From: Candidatus Heimdallarchaeota archaeon
Lineage (GTDB): Archaea; Asgardarchaeota; Heimdallarchaeia; JABLTI01
Assembly: GCA_030614005.1 (NCBI GenBank)
Contig: JAUWKS010000004.1
Coordinates: 50,840-114,839, forward strand
Direction: 5' to 3'
DNA length: 64,000 nt
The translations under genes and the position numbers were made by a program. Of the stretch, positions 56,601 to 64,000 are shown in pieces. The notes beneath the pieces were generated by a model. The model did no database searches and had not been told where the DNA came from. It saw nothing but the letters and a program-made list of their open reading frames with translations. Numbering within the stretch: position 1 is the stretch's first letter; each line of letters starts with the position of its first letter.

Positions 56601-59570
56601 GGTCAAGCTCTTAAGAAAGCATTAGATACTAGCTTATTAGTAAAACCGTCTTCTAAAGAAGGCAACTTAGTAGAAAGTACAAAAGCTAGAAGGAGCAGCA
56701 AACCTAAACAAAAAACCCATCTGTCAGTTTTCGGAGCAACAAAGAACAATCTGAAAAACATTGATGTCCACATACCAAAAAACGCTCTAACAGTAATAAC
56801 AGGAGTGAGTGGCTCAGGGAAATCTTCACTAGCACTTGATACAATATTCGCAGAAGGTCAAAGAAGGTTTGTCGAGTCGTTATCCACATATGCAAGACAA
56901 TTCTTAGGAAGAATGGATAGTGCAGATGTAGGAAAAATAACGGGATTATCACCAGCGATATCTATTGATCAGAAATCTGCAGGAAGAAACCCTCGTTCTA
57001 CTGTGGGAACGATGACTGAAATTAACGACTATCTTCGTATACTTTTTGCTACCGTTGGTATAACATATTGTCCTCAATGTGGGAAAGATATTTCTCCAAC
57101 TCCTTTACAAGAAATGGTTCACAAAACCCTTGAATTAGGAGAAGGAGCAAAAATCAAAATCATCACTCCACTAGTTAAGAACTCAAAAGGAAACTACAAA
57201 CCATTAATCAAAGAACTTATTCGAGAAGGCTTTACAAGGGTAATGATTAATGGAGAAGAAACGTTACTTGAAGATGTGAAATTTACTAATAAGAATAAAG
57301 AAAGCAAACATATTGTTATCGATAAAAACATCGCATATACCATTGATCTTATCGTTGATAGATTAAATGTGAGTACCGAGGATAAAGGACAATTATTTGA
57401 TTCAATTGAAACTGCTCTAATTAAAAGTGATGGAGTAGTCAAAATAGCAGTTAATGGAACTGTATTAACATTCAGTACAAAAAGAGAATGTTTTGATTGT
57501 GAGGTAAAATTGCCAACAAAACTTTCACCGAAGATTTTCTCATTTAATTCTCACGTAGGAGCTTGTGAAAAATGTGCAGGATTGGGATCAATCAAGTCCA
57601 TAGATCCGAAATTATTTGTCAAGGACTCGAATAAATCAGTAAGAGGAGGCGCGTTCGGTCCAATAACAGAGAATAAAGACGAAAATAGTTGGATATTATC
57701 ACTCATTACAAGTGTAGGAAAAGAATATGGTTTTACCATTGATACTCCCGTAAAAGACCTTACAAAAGAACAATATAATGTTTTACTCTATGGTGCTGAT
57801 CGAAAAATCAAACTTGTTAGAGATGTTAGTAGAAGGAGTTATTCCTATACATTTGAACGTGAAAGTGAATATAGTGGTTTGATACCAATTTATGAACGGT
57901 GGTTATCTAATACAACTTCTATGTGGTGGATAAATTGGATGGACAGATTTGCCAATATCCAAGTTTGTTCGGAATGCAACGGAGCAAGGTTAAAACCAAC
58001 TACTCTAGCTGTAAGAATAGCTGGTATAAATATTAAACAAATATCAGAATTGTCTCTGGGTGAAACTTATACATTCTTTGAAAATCTATCTTTTGGCGGA
58101 GCAGATCAAATAATAGCTCAAGGCTTAATAGAAGAAATACTAAATCGACTAAAGTTTTTGCAAGATGTTGGGTTAGAGTATCTAACCCTAAATAGAGAAT
58201 CACGAACACTCTCTGGAGGGGAAGCTCAAAGAATTCGCTTGGCAACTCAGATTGGAAACAAATTAGTGGGAGTATTATATGTTTTAGATGAACCAAGTAT
58301 AGGTTTGCATCCTCGAGACAATGAACGATTAATTAACACTTTGAGAGAACTGAAAGAACTTGGTAACACTGTAGTTGTAATAGAACATGATGAAGACACA
58401 ATAAGAAGTGCAGACCATATCATTGATTTAGGACCTGGTGCAGGTCAATTGGGAGGAGAAATAGTTGCAGAAGGTACACTTGACCAAATTATTGCAAATA
58501 AAAAATCTCTAACAGGAAAGTACATTAGTGGAAAAAATTGCATACCTATCCCAGAAAAAAGAAGAAAAGGTAAAAAATACTTAACGCTTACCGGAGCAAA
58601 ACAAAATAATCTGAAAGACATCACTGTTAAATTTCCTTTAGGAGTTTTTACAGGAATAACAGGAGTGAGCGGTTCTGGTAAAAGCTCCTTAGTAATAGAA
58701 ACACTTCATAAAATCCTAAGTAGGGCTTATCACAGATCAAAGCAAATAGCAAACAATTACACTTCTTTTGATGGCTTAGAGCATCTTGACAAAGTAGTTC
58801 TTATCAATCAAGATGCAATAGGACGAACTCCAAGATCAAATCCAGCAACATATACCGGAGTATTTGAACCCATTAGGCAACTCTTTGCACGAATGCCCGA
58901 AGCAAAAATGAGAGGATATACCCTTTCCAGGTTTTCATATAATAGTTCAAAAGGGCGGTGTTCAGTTTGTAGAGGAAGAGGTGTTAAACGTGTCGAGATG
59001 TTGTTTCTAAGTGATGTTGAGATAATTTGTGAAGAGTGTAAAGGTAAAAGGTTTAACAGGGAAACACTAAAAGTAAAATTCAAAGATAAAACAATTGCAG
59101 ATGTTTTGCATATGACTATAGATGAAGCACTGGTATTTTTTGTTAATCAACCTAAGATAGCTAGAATTCTCCGAGTGATGCAAGACGTAGGGATGGGATA
59201 TATACAATTAGGACAATCTGCTACAACCTTATCAGGTGGTGAAGCTCAAAGAGTAAAACTAGCAGCTGAATTATGTAAACCTCAGACAGGGAAAACACTT
59301 TACTTACTAGATGAGCCCACAGTTGGTTTAGCTGCATATGATGTTCATAAGCTTCTTAATATTTTGAACAAATTAGTAGACACAGGAAATTCAGTTATTG
59401 TTATTGAGCATAATCTTGAAGTGATAAAATGTGCAGATTGGATTATTGATCTTGGACCTGAAGGAGGAGATAAGGGAGGAATGGTTGTTGCACAAGGTAC
59501 TCCTGAATCAATAGTGAAGAATGCAGATTCGCTTACAGGACAATTTCTAAATAAAATACTAACAAAATAA
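53685..59570 (+). CDS. uvrA: Tandem double UvrA (two UvrA units in one polypeptide)
   Basis: 1961 residues, about twice a normal UvrA (about 940). Unit 1 (about 1-1000) and unit 2 (about 1005-1961) each have two ABC modules, a UvrB-binding region and zinc-finger Cys pairs (CPKC...CSTC, CEAC...CEVC; CPQC, CEKC, CSVC...CEEC). Four Walker A motifs GVSGSGKSS lie near residues 37, 680, 1038 and 1660, with four LSGGE signatures. In unit 1, the second ABC module reads [12 protein letters not shown] (893-904), with Glu897 in the Walker B Asp position. In unit 2, the last module has GLAAYD for GLHxxD. UvrA starts nucleotide excision repair with UvrB and UvrC; those genes are not here. TTG start. Confidence 0.93.
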   Translation: MTSEEIREHIIIKGAKQHNLKNIDIEIPRDKFVVLTGVSGSGKSSLAFDTIFAEGQRRYIESLSAYARQFMSQMTKPDVESIEGLSPTVSISQKTTSYNPRSTVGTVTEIYDFLRVLYARVGIPHCPNCEIEIKAQTITNIVDQILVTYADKEIMILAPIIRDRKGEYRKELKGLLEAGYSRARIDYEIKRLDELTSEEMTLSRYYRHTIEAVIDRFTVSKEEEDRLAESIEHATNMADGLVTITTSDATNAMRKMSQTKKKEQKIELEKETKYEKLFSVHLACPKCNLSFPKLEPRNFSFNTIHGACSTCKGLGTTIEYDPKLLIVDSNLSLIEGALADYNQDTQRFRVSNLSINRIKAVVEKLGFTINTPLKDLTEQQWNDFFYGPKKPILVEYDFHWGNETKGMGRGTAKIKYQGLLSQMKKRFEKTSSQYIRDMIQEFTRPTNCPDCEGSGLRKESRSVIFKGKSINELSSMAISQCIEFFNSIKLFEVEKQIAEGLLKEIRMRLTFLDNVGLPYLTLSRRANSLSGGESQRIRLGTQIGSGLEDVIYILDEPSIGLHNRDNLKLINTLQTLRDKGNTVLVSEHDIDTMLAADWLIDIGPKAGEFGGEVIAEGPAEIVGKVDKSITGQYLIGEQKIKVPKKRRKGNGAVLKVVGAAENNLKDIDVEFPLGIFICVTGVSGSGKSSLVSNVLWTTLARELNRAKTKPGKHKTITGFEHLDKVISITQKPIGYTPRSVPATYTKLLDHIRDFFASLPMAKARGFKKGRFSFNTKQGRCEACRGLGYNRVEMQFLPNVEVECEVCRGKRFSGETLEIKYREKNIFEILDMTVNQALLFFKNHPKVVVILQTLQDVGLGYIKLGQSSTTLSGGEAQRIKISKELSKKATGRTLYLLEEPTVGLHSFDINNLLIVLNRLVDAGNTIVVVEHNLDMIKSSDWVIDLGPEGGEFGGEIVAQGTPESIAKNKESYTGQALKKALDTSLLVKPSSKEGNLVESTKARRSSKPKQKTHLSVFGATKNNLKNIDVHIPKNALTVITGVSGSGKSSLALDTIFAEGQRRFVESLSTYARQFLGRMDSADVGKITGLSPAISIDQKSAGRNPRSTVGTMTEINDYLRILFATVGITYCPQCGKDISPTPLQEMVHKTLELGEGAKIKIITPLVKNSKGNYKPLIKELIREGFTRVMINGEETLLEDVKFTNKNKESKHIVIDKNIAYTIDLIVDRLNVSTEDKGQLFDSIETALIKSDGVVKIAVNGTVLTFSTKRECFDCEVKLPTKLSPKIFSFNSHVGACEKCAGLGSIKSIDPKLFVKDSNKSVRGGAFGPITENKDENSWILSLITSVGKEYGFTIDTPVKDLTKEQYNVLLYGADRKIKLVRDVSRRSYSYTFERESEYSGLIPIYERWLSNTTSMWWINWMDRFANIQVCSECNGARLKPTTLAVRIAGINIKQISELSLGETYTFFENLSFGGADQIIAQGLIEEILNRLKFLQDVGLEYLTLNRESRTLSGGEAQRIRLATQIGNKLVGVLYVLDEPSIGLHPRDNERLINTLRELKELGNTVVVIEHDEDTIRSADHIIDLGPGAGQLGGEIVAEGTLDQIIANKKSLTGKYISGKNCIPIPEKRRKGKKYLTLTGAKQNNLKDITVKFPLGVFTGITGVSGSGKSSLVIETLHKILSRAYHRSKQIANNYTSFDGLEHLDKVVLINQDAIGRTPRSNPATYTGVFEPIRQLFARMPEAKMRGYTLSRFSYNSSKGRCSVCRGRGVKRVEMLFLSDVEIICEECKGKRFNRETLKVKFKDKTIADVLHMTIDEALVFFVNQPKIARILRVMQDVGMGYIQLGQSATTLSGGEAQRVKLAAELCKPQTGKTLYLLDEPTVGLAAYDVHKLLNILNKLVDTGNSVIVIEHNLEVIKCADWIIDLGPEGGDKGGMVVAQGTPESIVKNADSLTGQFLNKILTK

Positions 59571-59663
59571 GAATCAATTTGATAACTATACTAGCTAGTT
59601 TTAGCTAATATTACAAATCTTTTAAAAGAATTAATGTTTGAATATAATTGAGCGCATTTGATT

Positions 59664-59969
59664 ATGGCTAATTTAGATACTTCAATAAGACGATATGCTA
59701 ACTCTCAAGAGTCTAATTACATCGAAGTTTGCAGCTGTATAGACCCTGAAAGGTGCCTAAGATTAGATATTGCTACAAAAACATATTATGGTGCCATTGG
59801 ATGCAATGAAAAAAATGCTTGCGCAATTTTACAAATAAACAAACATAAAATCACCATTTCAAATAAAAGAAGAAGACTACTTGACCCATCTTTTTCTCAG
59901 AAAAAGAAAAATTTCAAGATAATGAAAGGTCCCAATGATCAAACTCTAGATCAATTCTTTGGAAAATAG
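59664..59969 (+). CDS. Small Cys-rich protein with C-terminal PIP-box-like motif
   Basis: About 101 residues. A Cys-rich region, CSCIDPERCLRLD and IGCNEKNACAI, could bind zinc with five cysteines in 35 residues. A basic segment (SNKRRRLL, KKKNFK) follows, and the protein ends DQTLDQFFGK, where LxxFF near the very C terminus resembles the PCNA-interacting PIP box. ATG 59664 is preferred over TTG 59658. It follows the double uvrA gene by 93 bp in the same direction. A role in DNA repair or replication is an inference; no family is recognised. Confidence 0.6.
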   Translation: MANLDTSIRRYANSQESNYIEVCSCIDPERCLRLDIATKTYYGAIGCNEKNACAILQINKHKITISNKRRRLLDPSFSQKKKNFKIMKGPNDQTLDQFFGK

Positions 59970-59992
59970 GATTTACTGGCATTCATTTGTAT

Positions 59993-61990
59993 TCAATTTA
60001 TTATTGGTAAACAAAACGATATATCATATTGTTCTTCGCACCTATTACATGAGAAATGAGCAGTAAGTTTCTCACATTTAATGCCTTTTTCTGTAGTGAT
60101 AGTAATCTGATATTCACCTTTGCATTGTGAGCAATTCTCAGGAACAACTAAGATAATCTCTTCACCTGTATCAAGCAATGTTTTCTTCGAATGAAATTTC
60201 CCAAGACCAAATAGCTCTAACTCTTCAAGCAAACCATCAAAATAAAGAATGGTTTTTTTACTTTTTTCTATAGCAAATAAACGACCGGATTTTGTTAGCA
60301 TCGTTTTTGGAGATGCATTTGCATAAGTCAATTCCCTACTTAAACTACTGCTGAGAGTATCTGAAAGATTTTTACCTCGCAGAGTAGCTTTACTGAAAAA
60401 ATTTGCTATTCCTAATAGACCTAATTTTTCCAAACGATCAGCATCATGTACAATTTGACAATGAATATTACAATCCATTTGATCATTATAAAGTGCAGAA
60501 ATAGCAGAGAGGATCAGTTGTATCTCCTTAGTAGAGAAACTTTCCTCTTTCAAAATACGCTCAGCAATATTTGCCGAATGAGTCTCTTCAGGGATATTAT
60601 CAATATGATACTGTCCTAAAACAAATTTTCCTGCATCGTGGAATAAAGCAGCAATTGTAGGAATGAGAGGATTTACTCCCTCTCTAAGTGCAAGAGTATA
60701 AGCAATTTTTCCGACACGATATGAATGATCCCATAAGAAATTAGTTTCATAAGAAGAAGAATTTTCTTTGTTAAAATCACTTTCCGATTTTTGGATAATT
60801 CGTTTTATTTTTACAAGTAATTTCGATGAGCGATTGCTGATTAACTCATCCATATCGTATTTCTTATGGTTTTTCTTCTTCAAATGCATCTTTCCCTTTA
60901 GTGATGAAATTTTGGATTTCAATGCTTGATTAGTTTGCTGTTTAGATGATGAATTTTGAACATCTAAAGCATCAGTATAAGAGTGCAATTCGAGGAATCC
61001 TACTTTATTTCTATTCCACTTCTCAGCTTCCATGGTAAATGCTTGAAAACAGAGAGATTGAATATCTGTTTTGTTCTTATCATCCTTAGATGTTAGATCA
61101 TTTAAATTGTATAGAACTAAACCTACAATGAAATAATTCTCTTTCTTAAATAGGTTAGTTGCTAAATCAAATATTTTTTCCAAATCTTTTTGGGATAACT
61201 GCATAAACAATTTTTCTTGTAGAAATACAAACAATTCGTTTAATTCTTTTCTTTGAAATTTATTCTCTACAGAAAATGATTGATTTGGAATAAAGAAGTC
61301 AAGATCTATTGCATTAAGATTAGGTAATAACTCTGGCTCATTCAGATTTGTAAATATTTCTTCTGCTATTTTTTTATACTTGGAGGCTATTGGTAGAAAG
61401 GTTATTTTTGGAACTAGACGATGAATATCATCTGCTCTACTTCGCTTTATTAGTGAAAGTAAAAGTCCACTTTCCAAAAGACTCCGTACATTAATTGCAG
61501 CGGTTAATGGTTCAATTTTACCAGTTGAAGGCCAATAGGGTACTATCATTGAAGAATCCATTAAATTACTAATTAGCTCTTGAAGAATATTTGATGATAA
61601 CAAAGGCATATCAACAGGAGTCAACAACACAAAATTATTCTTTACTGCTTGAATGCCAGTCAATATACCTAAAGTAGGACCTGAACATAAATAGGATGGA
61701 TTATCTTTTAAGATTTTCACTTTTGATTTTACTGCACCATCCATCTTAGATATTGTAGATGAATAAAGCAAAACTTGAATTGAATTATTAACAACAACGA
61801 TAATTTCATCACAAATTTCAGAGAGAACTGTAACAGTTCTTTGTAAAAGATTCATATTTTCAGATATTGTAAGGAGAGCCTTATCTTGCCAAGGTTCATT
61901 TTCTTTCTGAAACCGAGTACTTGTACCGCCTGCAATAATTATCCCACTGATATTGTGTGGAAAAGAAAATTTTAATGGCATAGTATTCAT
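59993..61990 (-). CDS. MobA-like nucleotidyltransferase fused to HD hydrolase and zinc ribbon
   Basis: 665 residues. The N-terminal domain (about 1-215) has the NTP-transferase motif GIIIAGGTSTRFQ and a later LTPVDMPLLSS, as in MobA, which attaches GMP to molybdopterin. A helical, low-similarity linker spans about 215-405. An HD domain (about 410-560) has DHSYRVGKIAYTLA, LFHDAGKF and HDADRLEKLGL. The C terminus has CSQCKGEY and CNRCEEQYD, a four-Cys zinc ribbon. Together they suggest nucleotide transfer plus phosphohydrolase activity. The MobA-type linkage to molybdenum cofactor is possible but CTP/sugar transferases share this motif. Confidence 0.8.
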   Translation of the reverse strand: MNTMPLKFSFPHNISGIIIAGGTSTRFQKENEPWQDKALLTISENMNLLQRTVTVLSEICDEIIVVVNNSIQVLLYSSTISKMDGAVKSKVKILKDNPSYLCSGPTLGILTGIQAVKNNFVLLTPVDMPLLSSNILQELISNLMDSSMIVPYWPSTGKIEPLTAAINVRSLLESGLLLSLIKRSRADDIHRLVPKITFLPIASKYKKIAEEIFTNLNEPELLPNLNAIDLDFFIPNQSFSVENKFQRKELNELFVFLQEKLFMQLSQKDLEKIFDLATNLFKKENYFIVGLVLYNLNDLTSKDDKNKTDIQSLCFQAFTMEAEKWNRNKVGFLELHSYTDALDVQNSSSKQQTNQALKSKISSLKGKMHLKKKNHKKYDMDELISNRSSKLLVKIKRIIQKSESDFNKENSSSYETNFLWDHSYRVGKIAYTLALREGVNPLIPTIAALFHDAGKFVLGQYHIDNIPEETHSANIAERILKEESFSTKEIQLILSAISALYNDQMDCNIHCQIVHDADRLEKLGLLGIANFFSKATLRGKNLSDTLSSSLSRELTYANASPKTMLTKSGRLFAIEKSKKTILYFDGLLEELELFGLGKFHSKKTLLDTGEEIILVVPENCSQCKGEYQITITTEKGIKCEKLTAHFSCNRCEEQYDISFCLPIIN

Positions 61991-62058
61991 CTTTCTAAAT
62001 TATCTTCAAATACCAAATATTTTTCGATGAAAATAAAAAAAAGAAGGAGAAAAATGAA

Positions 62059-63339
62059 TTAGTCCTGTCTTCTTCGATCACTTCTTGAACGGGTTTTTGG
62101 AGGTTTCTTCTTAACTTCATCTGATATGCTTTTCATATCTACTTTTTTAACCTCTTCAACAGGTTCTTCTTCTTCTTCAATTACTTCGTCTTCTACGTCA
62201 TCTTCAGCATAGAAAGCTTCGTCGATCTCTTTGTCTTCGCGTTTTTGACGAGTGTCTTTCTCACGCATTTTCTGTAATGCTTCTGAAACTTCAACTCGTT
62301 TAGTTTCTTTACCAGCTGTAAATAATATCAATCCGAATACAATGAGAACTAAAAATCCACCTAATATACTAAGGGTAAAAATCCAGAAGTCTGGAACGGG
62401 GTTTGTTGGAGAATCAACTGGCAATTGGAAAAAGACCCAGGAAATGATATTCTCCCAGAGTTGAGCATTATCATATGCTTCATACCAAGTCATATTTGCT
62501 CCAGGTATTTCTAGATCACTAAACATTATTCCAGAACAGATTGAAATTGCTCTGCCACCGTATTTTTCATTAGCATTTAGAATTGTATGATTACTAACTG
62601 CGCCAACAGGAATTGAACTAGTGTTCTCGTCAGTGTATTCCATATAGTACGACGTTTCAGGAACGGTTAACACTCTTTCGCTGGAACCAGTTGCACTGAT
62701 ACTCGTTGTAATAGTTAATAATTCATCAATTGCTTCATCAATTTTAGGGTTACCAGTGATGATTGAATGGTCTGTATCAAAACTACTATTGTCTAAATAA
62801 ATGAAACGTTGATCATCGTATCTATATGAGAAATCGTTCAACATCAGAGTATTTCGAGGTTGAAAGCTTAACTCACCGTATGTGCCATCCATCATCGAAT
62901 TGAGATAATTAGTTTGAGATGTGAAATTACGCATACTATCTTCGAAAAGAAATGGGTTGGCCATGAATAAAACTGAACCACTATCTTGGATATATTCAGT
63001 TAAAGCTAATTTTTCTAAAGGTGAATATGGATCCTCAGCGAGATAGTAAGGAGCGGGTAAGATAAGTAAGTCTGCTCCACGAAGACTAGTCAATGTGAAA
63101 TTATCTTCGTTAATAATTATTTCAGCATCATATTTTGTTTCCAATAAATCTAAAGCAGATTGCATGTGGGTATTATTGAAAAAGGTTTGATGAGCAACAT
63201 CAAAAATAACAATTGGGTTTTCACCCTTAAAACCGGCAGTTTCAAAAGTACCTGGTGAAGTAAAGCTCATTTGAATAACAATTGCCAGCAAAGCAATAAC
63301 AAACATAGTAGTATAGAATTTCTTAGAGTTCATATGCAT
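62059..63339 (-). CDS. GldG-like membrane-anchored protein with acidic cytoplasmic tail
   Basis: 426 residues. A signal-anchor at the N terminus (TTMFVIALLAIVIQMSF), an external alpha/beta domain (about 30-290) that starts with IVIFDVAHQTFFNN and LLILPAPYYLAED and resembles GldG/DUF4350-type glutamine amidotransferase-like folds, then one membrane helix (about 315-338) and a charged tail rich in E, D and K (EEEEEPVEEVKK, RSRSDRRRQ). Such proteins often sit with ABC exporters. Here the neighbours are a MobA/HD protein and a kinase, so the role is open. Confidence 0.6.
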   Translation of the reverse strand: MHMNSKKFYTTMFVIALLAIVIQMSFTSPGTFETAGFKGENPIVIFDVAHQTFFNNTHMQSALDLLETKYDAEIIINEDNFTLTSLRGADLLILPAPYYLAEDPYSPLEKLALTEYIQDSGSVLFMANPFLFEDSMRNFTSQTNYLNSMMDGTYGELSFQPRNTLMLNDFSYRYDDQRFIYLDNSSFDTDHSIITGNPKIDEAIDELLTITTSISATGSSERVLTVPETSYYMEYTDENTSSIPVGAVSNHTILNANEKYGGRAISICSGIMFSDLEIPGANMTWYEAYDNAQLWENIISWVFFQLPVDSPTNPVPDFWIFTLSILGGFLVLIVFGLILFTAGKETKRVEVSEALQKMREKDTRQKREDKEIDEAFYAEDDVEDEVIEEEEEPVEEVKKVDMKSISDEVKKKPPKTRSRSDRRRQD

Positions 63340-63574
63340 GCATCTACCATTTTTTCATAATTAATTTGATGAGTAATTCTATGAGAAGTGTTCCTCACCT
63401 AACGATTATTTAACTTTTTTGAAGGTTTAGATTTACTAGTAATAAATCAATATCCTTTTGGACTGAAATTCTGCTTTATTTATCGATATTTAAAGATTTA
63501 TTTGATGTGGTGAAAGAAAAAGCATAAAATAAACTTAAAACCAAAGAAGCACAAGAAGAAAATGAGGTAAATTG

Positions 63575-64000
63575 ATGACAACTATCTTTCTTGCGGTAAC
63601 AGGTGCACAAGGCTCAGGCAAATCTGTTTTTACAGGCATAGCTAAAAACAAGTATAATATTCCAACATACCGTTTAGGGGATATTATAATTGAGGAATGT
63701 AAGAAAAAAGGATTAGAAATTAACGGAAGAAATATGGGGAAAATGTCATCTGTGTTACGATTTGAGGGTGGACAGCAAGTGATTGCAAGTAGAGCAATTC
63801 CTGCTATTCAAAAAGCACTAGAGAAAAAACCACAATTGTTGATAATTGATGGAGTGCGATCCTTTGAAGAATTAAGCTATTTCCGTGAAAAATTTAAAGA
63901 TGTAAGATTAATAGCAATAATAACATCATTAAAAAAACGAAAACAAAGGGTAACAGCTAGGAAAAGAATAGATCTAGGCACTTTGGGTGACTTTGAAGAG
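63575..64000 (+). CDS. P-loop kinase, dephospho-CoA kinase-like (UPF0200 type), 5' part
   Basis: 142 codons to the window edge; the 3' end is missing. P-loop VTGAQGSGKSVF, then YRLGDIIIEECKKKGLEI, NMGKMSSVLR, LLIIDGVRSFEELSYFRE and an Arg-rich lid (KKRKQRVTARKR). This order is that of archaeal adenylate-kinase-like proteins of the UPF0200 family, related to dephospho-CoA kinase. Start ATG 63575 has a GAGGT ribosome site eight bases upstream. Confidence 0.85.
   Translation, partial: MTTIFLAVTGAQGSGKSVFTGIAKNKYNIPTYRLGDIIIEECKKKGLEINGRNMGKMSSVLRFEGGQQVIASRAIPAIQKALEKKPQLLIIDGVRSFEELSYFREKFKDVRLIAIITSLKKRKQRVTARKRIDLGTLGDFEE

Noticed and set aside
53685..59570. Double UvrA as an assembly duplication
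   Set aside because: The two halves differ throughout in sequence, so they are not a duplicated read segment.

Overview
The window looks like a chromosomal segment of an archaeon, most likely an Asgard archaeon of the heimdallarchaeal side. This placement is an inference from gene content. General archaeal marks are an archaeal-type threonyl-tRNA synthetase, TFE-alpha, deoxyhypusine synthase, Pth2, a CTP-dependent riboflavin kinase, a geranylgeranyl reductase and a tRNA-Cys gene with two bulge-helix-bulge introns. Asgard-like or eukaryote-like marks are an Arf/Ras-type GTPase with a C-terminal extension, a membrane-anchored polyproline protein and a close relative of steroid 5-alpha-reductase. 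The DNA is AT-rich, genes are closely packed, and some starts are TTG or GTG. No insertion sequence, phage or CRISPR array was seen.

Layout. 1-6.5 kb: the end of a PspC protein, then a MacB/FtsX-type permease, a calcium-binding surface protein and a LolD-like ATPase, a probable envelope module. 6.7-15.4 kb: a TrmB-type coiled-coil protein, HTH-riboflavin kinase (RbkR-like), CinA domain, DUF998 protein, tRNA-Cys, deoxyhypusine synthase, TFE-alpha with a DUF2110-like gene, and thymidylate kinase. 15.5-25.2 kb: thrS, an SDR enzyme, a surface protein, a glucoamylase-like hydrolase, geranylgeranyl reductase, a winged-helix AAA+ ATPase and a small membrane protein. 25.3-26.9 kb is a decaying patch: a gene fragment and a FAD amine/amino-acid oxidase interrupted by an in-frame TGA.

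27.0-39.25 kb is the metabolic centre: thirteen minus-strand genes, nearly all touching or overlapping, that read as one operon. In transcription order these are korDABC (2-oxoacid:ferredoxin oxidoreductase), hdrA, mvhD, mvhG, mvhA, a hydrogenase maturation protease, hdrC, hdrB, an SdhB-like iron-sulfur protein and a fumarate reductase flavoprotein. Together they could take electrons from H2, bifurcate them at HdrA to ferredoxin and to a disulfide or fumarate, and use the ferredoxin for reductive carboxylation of succinyl-CoA. That would be an H2-driven segment of the reverse TCA cycle. A TATA box and an unusual ATGTAA-rich repeat array lie upstream.

39.6-53.4 kb: the GTPase, the polyproline membrane protein, a MazG-like hydrolase, an RNA m5C methyltransferase with a PUA partner, a SlyD-like FKBP, Pth2 with a long N-terminal extension, two MgtE/SLC41-like transporters behind a double PhoU-TrkA_C protein with a long Ala/Glu/Lys/Val tail, the steroid-reductase-like enzyme and a DNA methyltransferase. 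53.7-64 kb: a 1961-residue double UvrA, a small Cys-rich protein with a PCNA-binding-like tail, a MobA-like/HD/zinc-ribbon fusion, a GldG-like membrane protein and the start of a UPF0200-like P-loop kinase.
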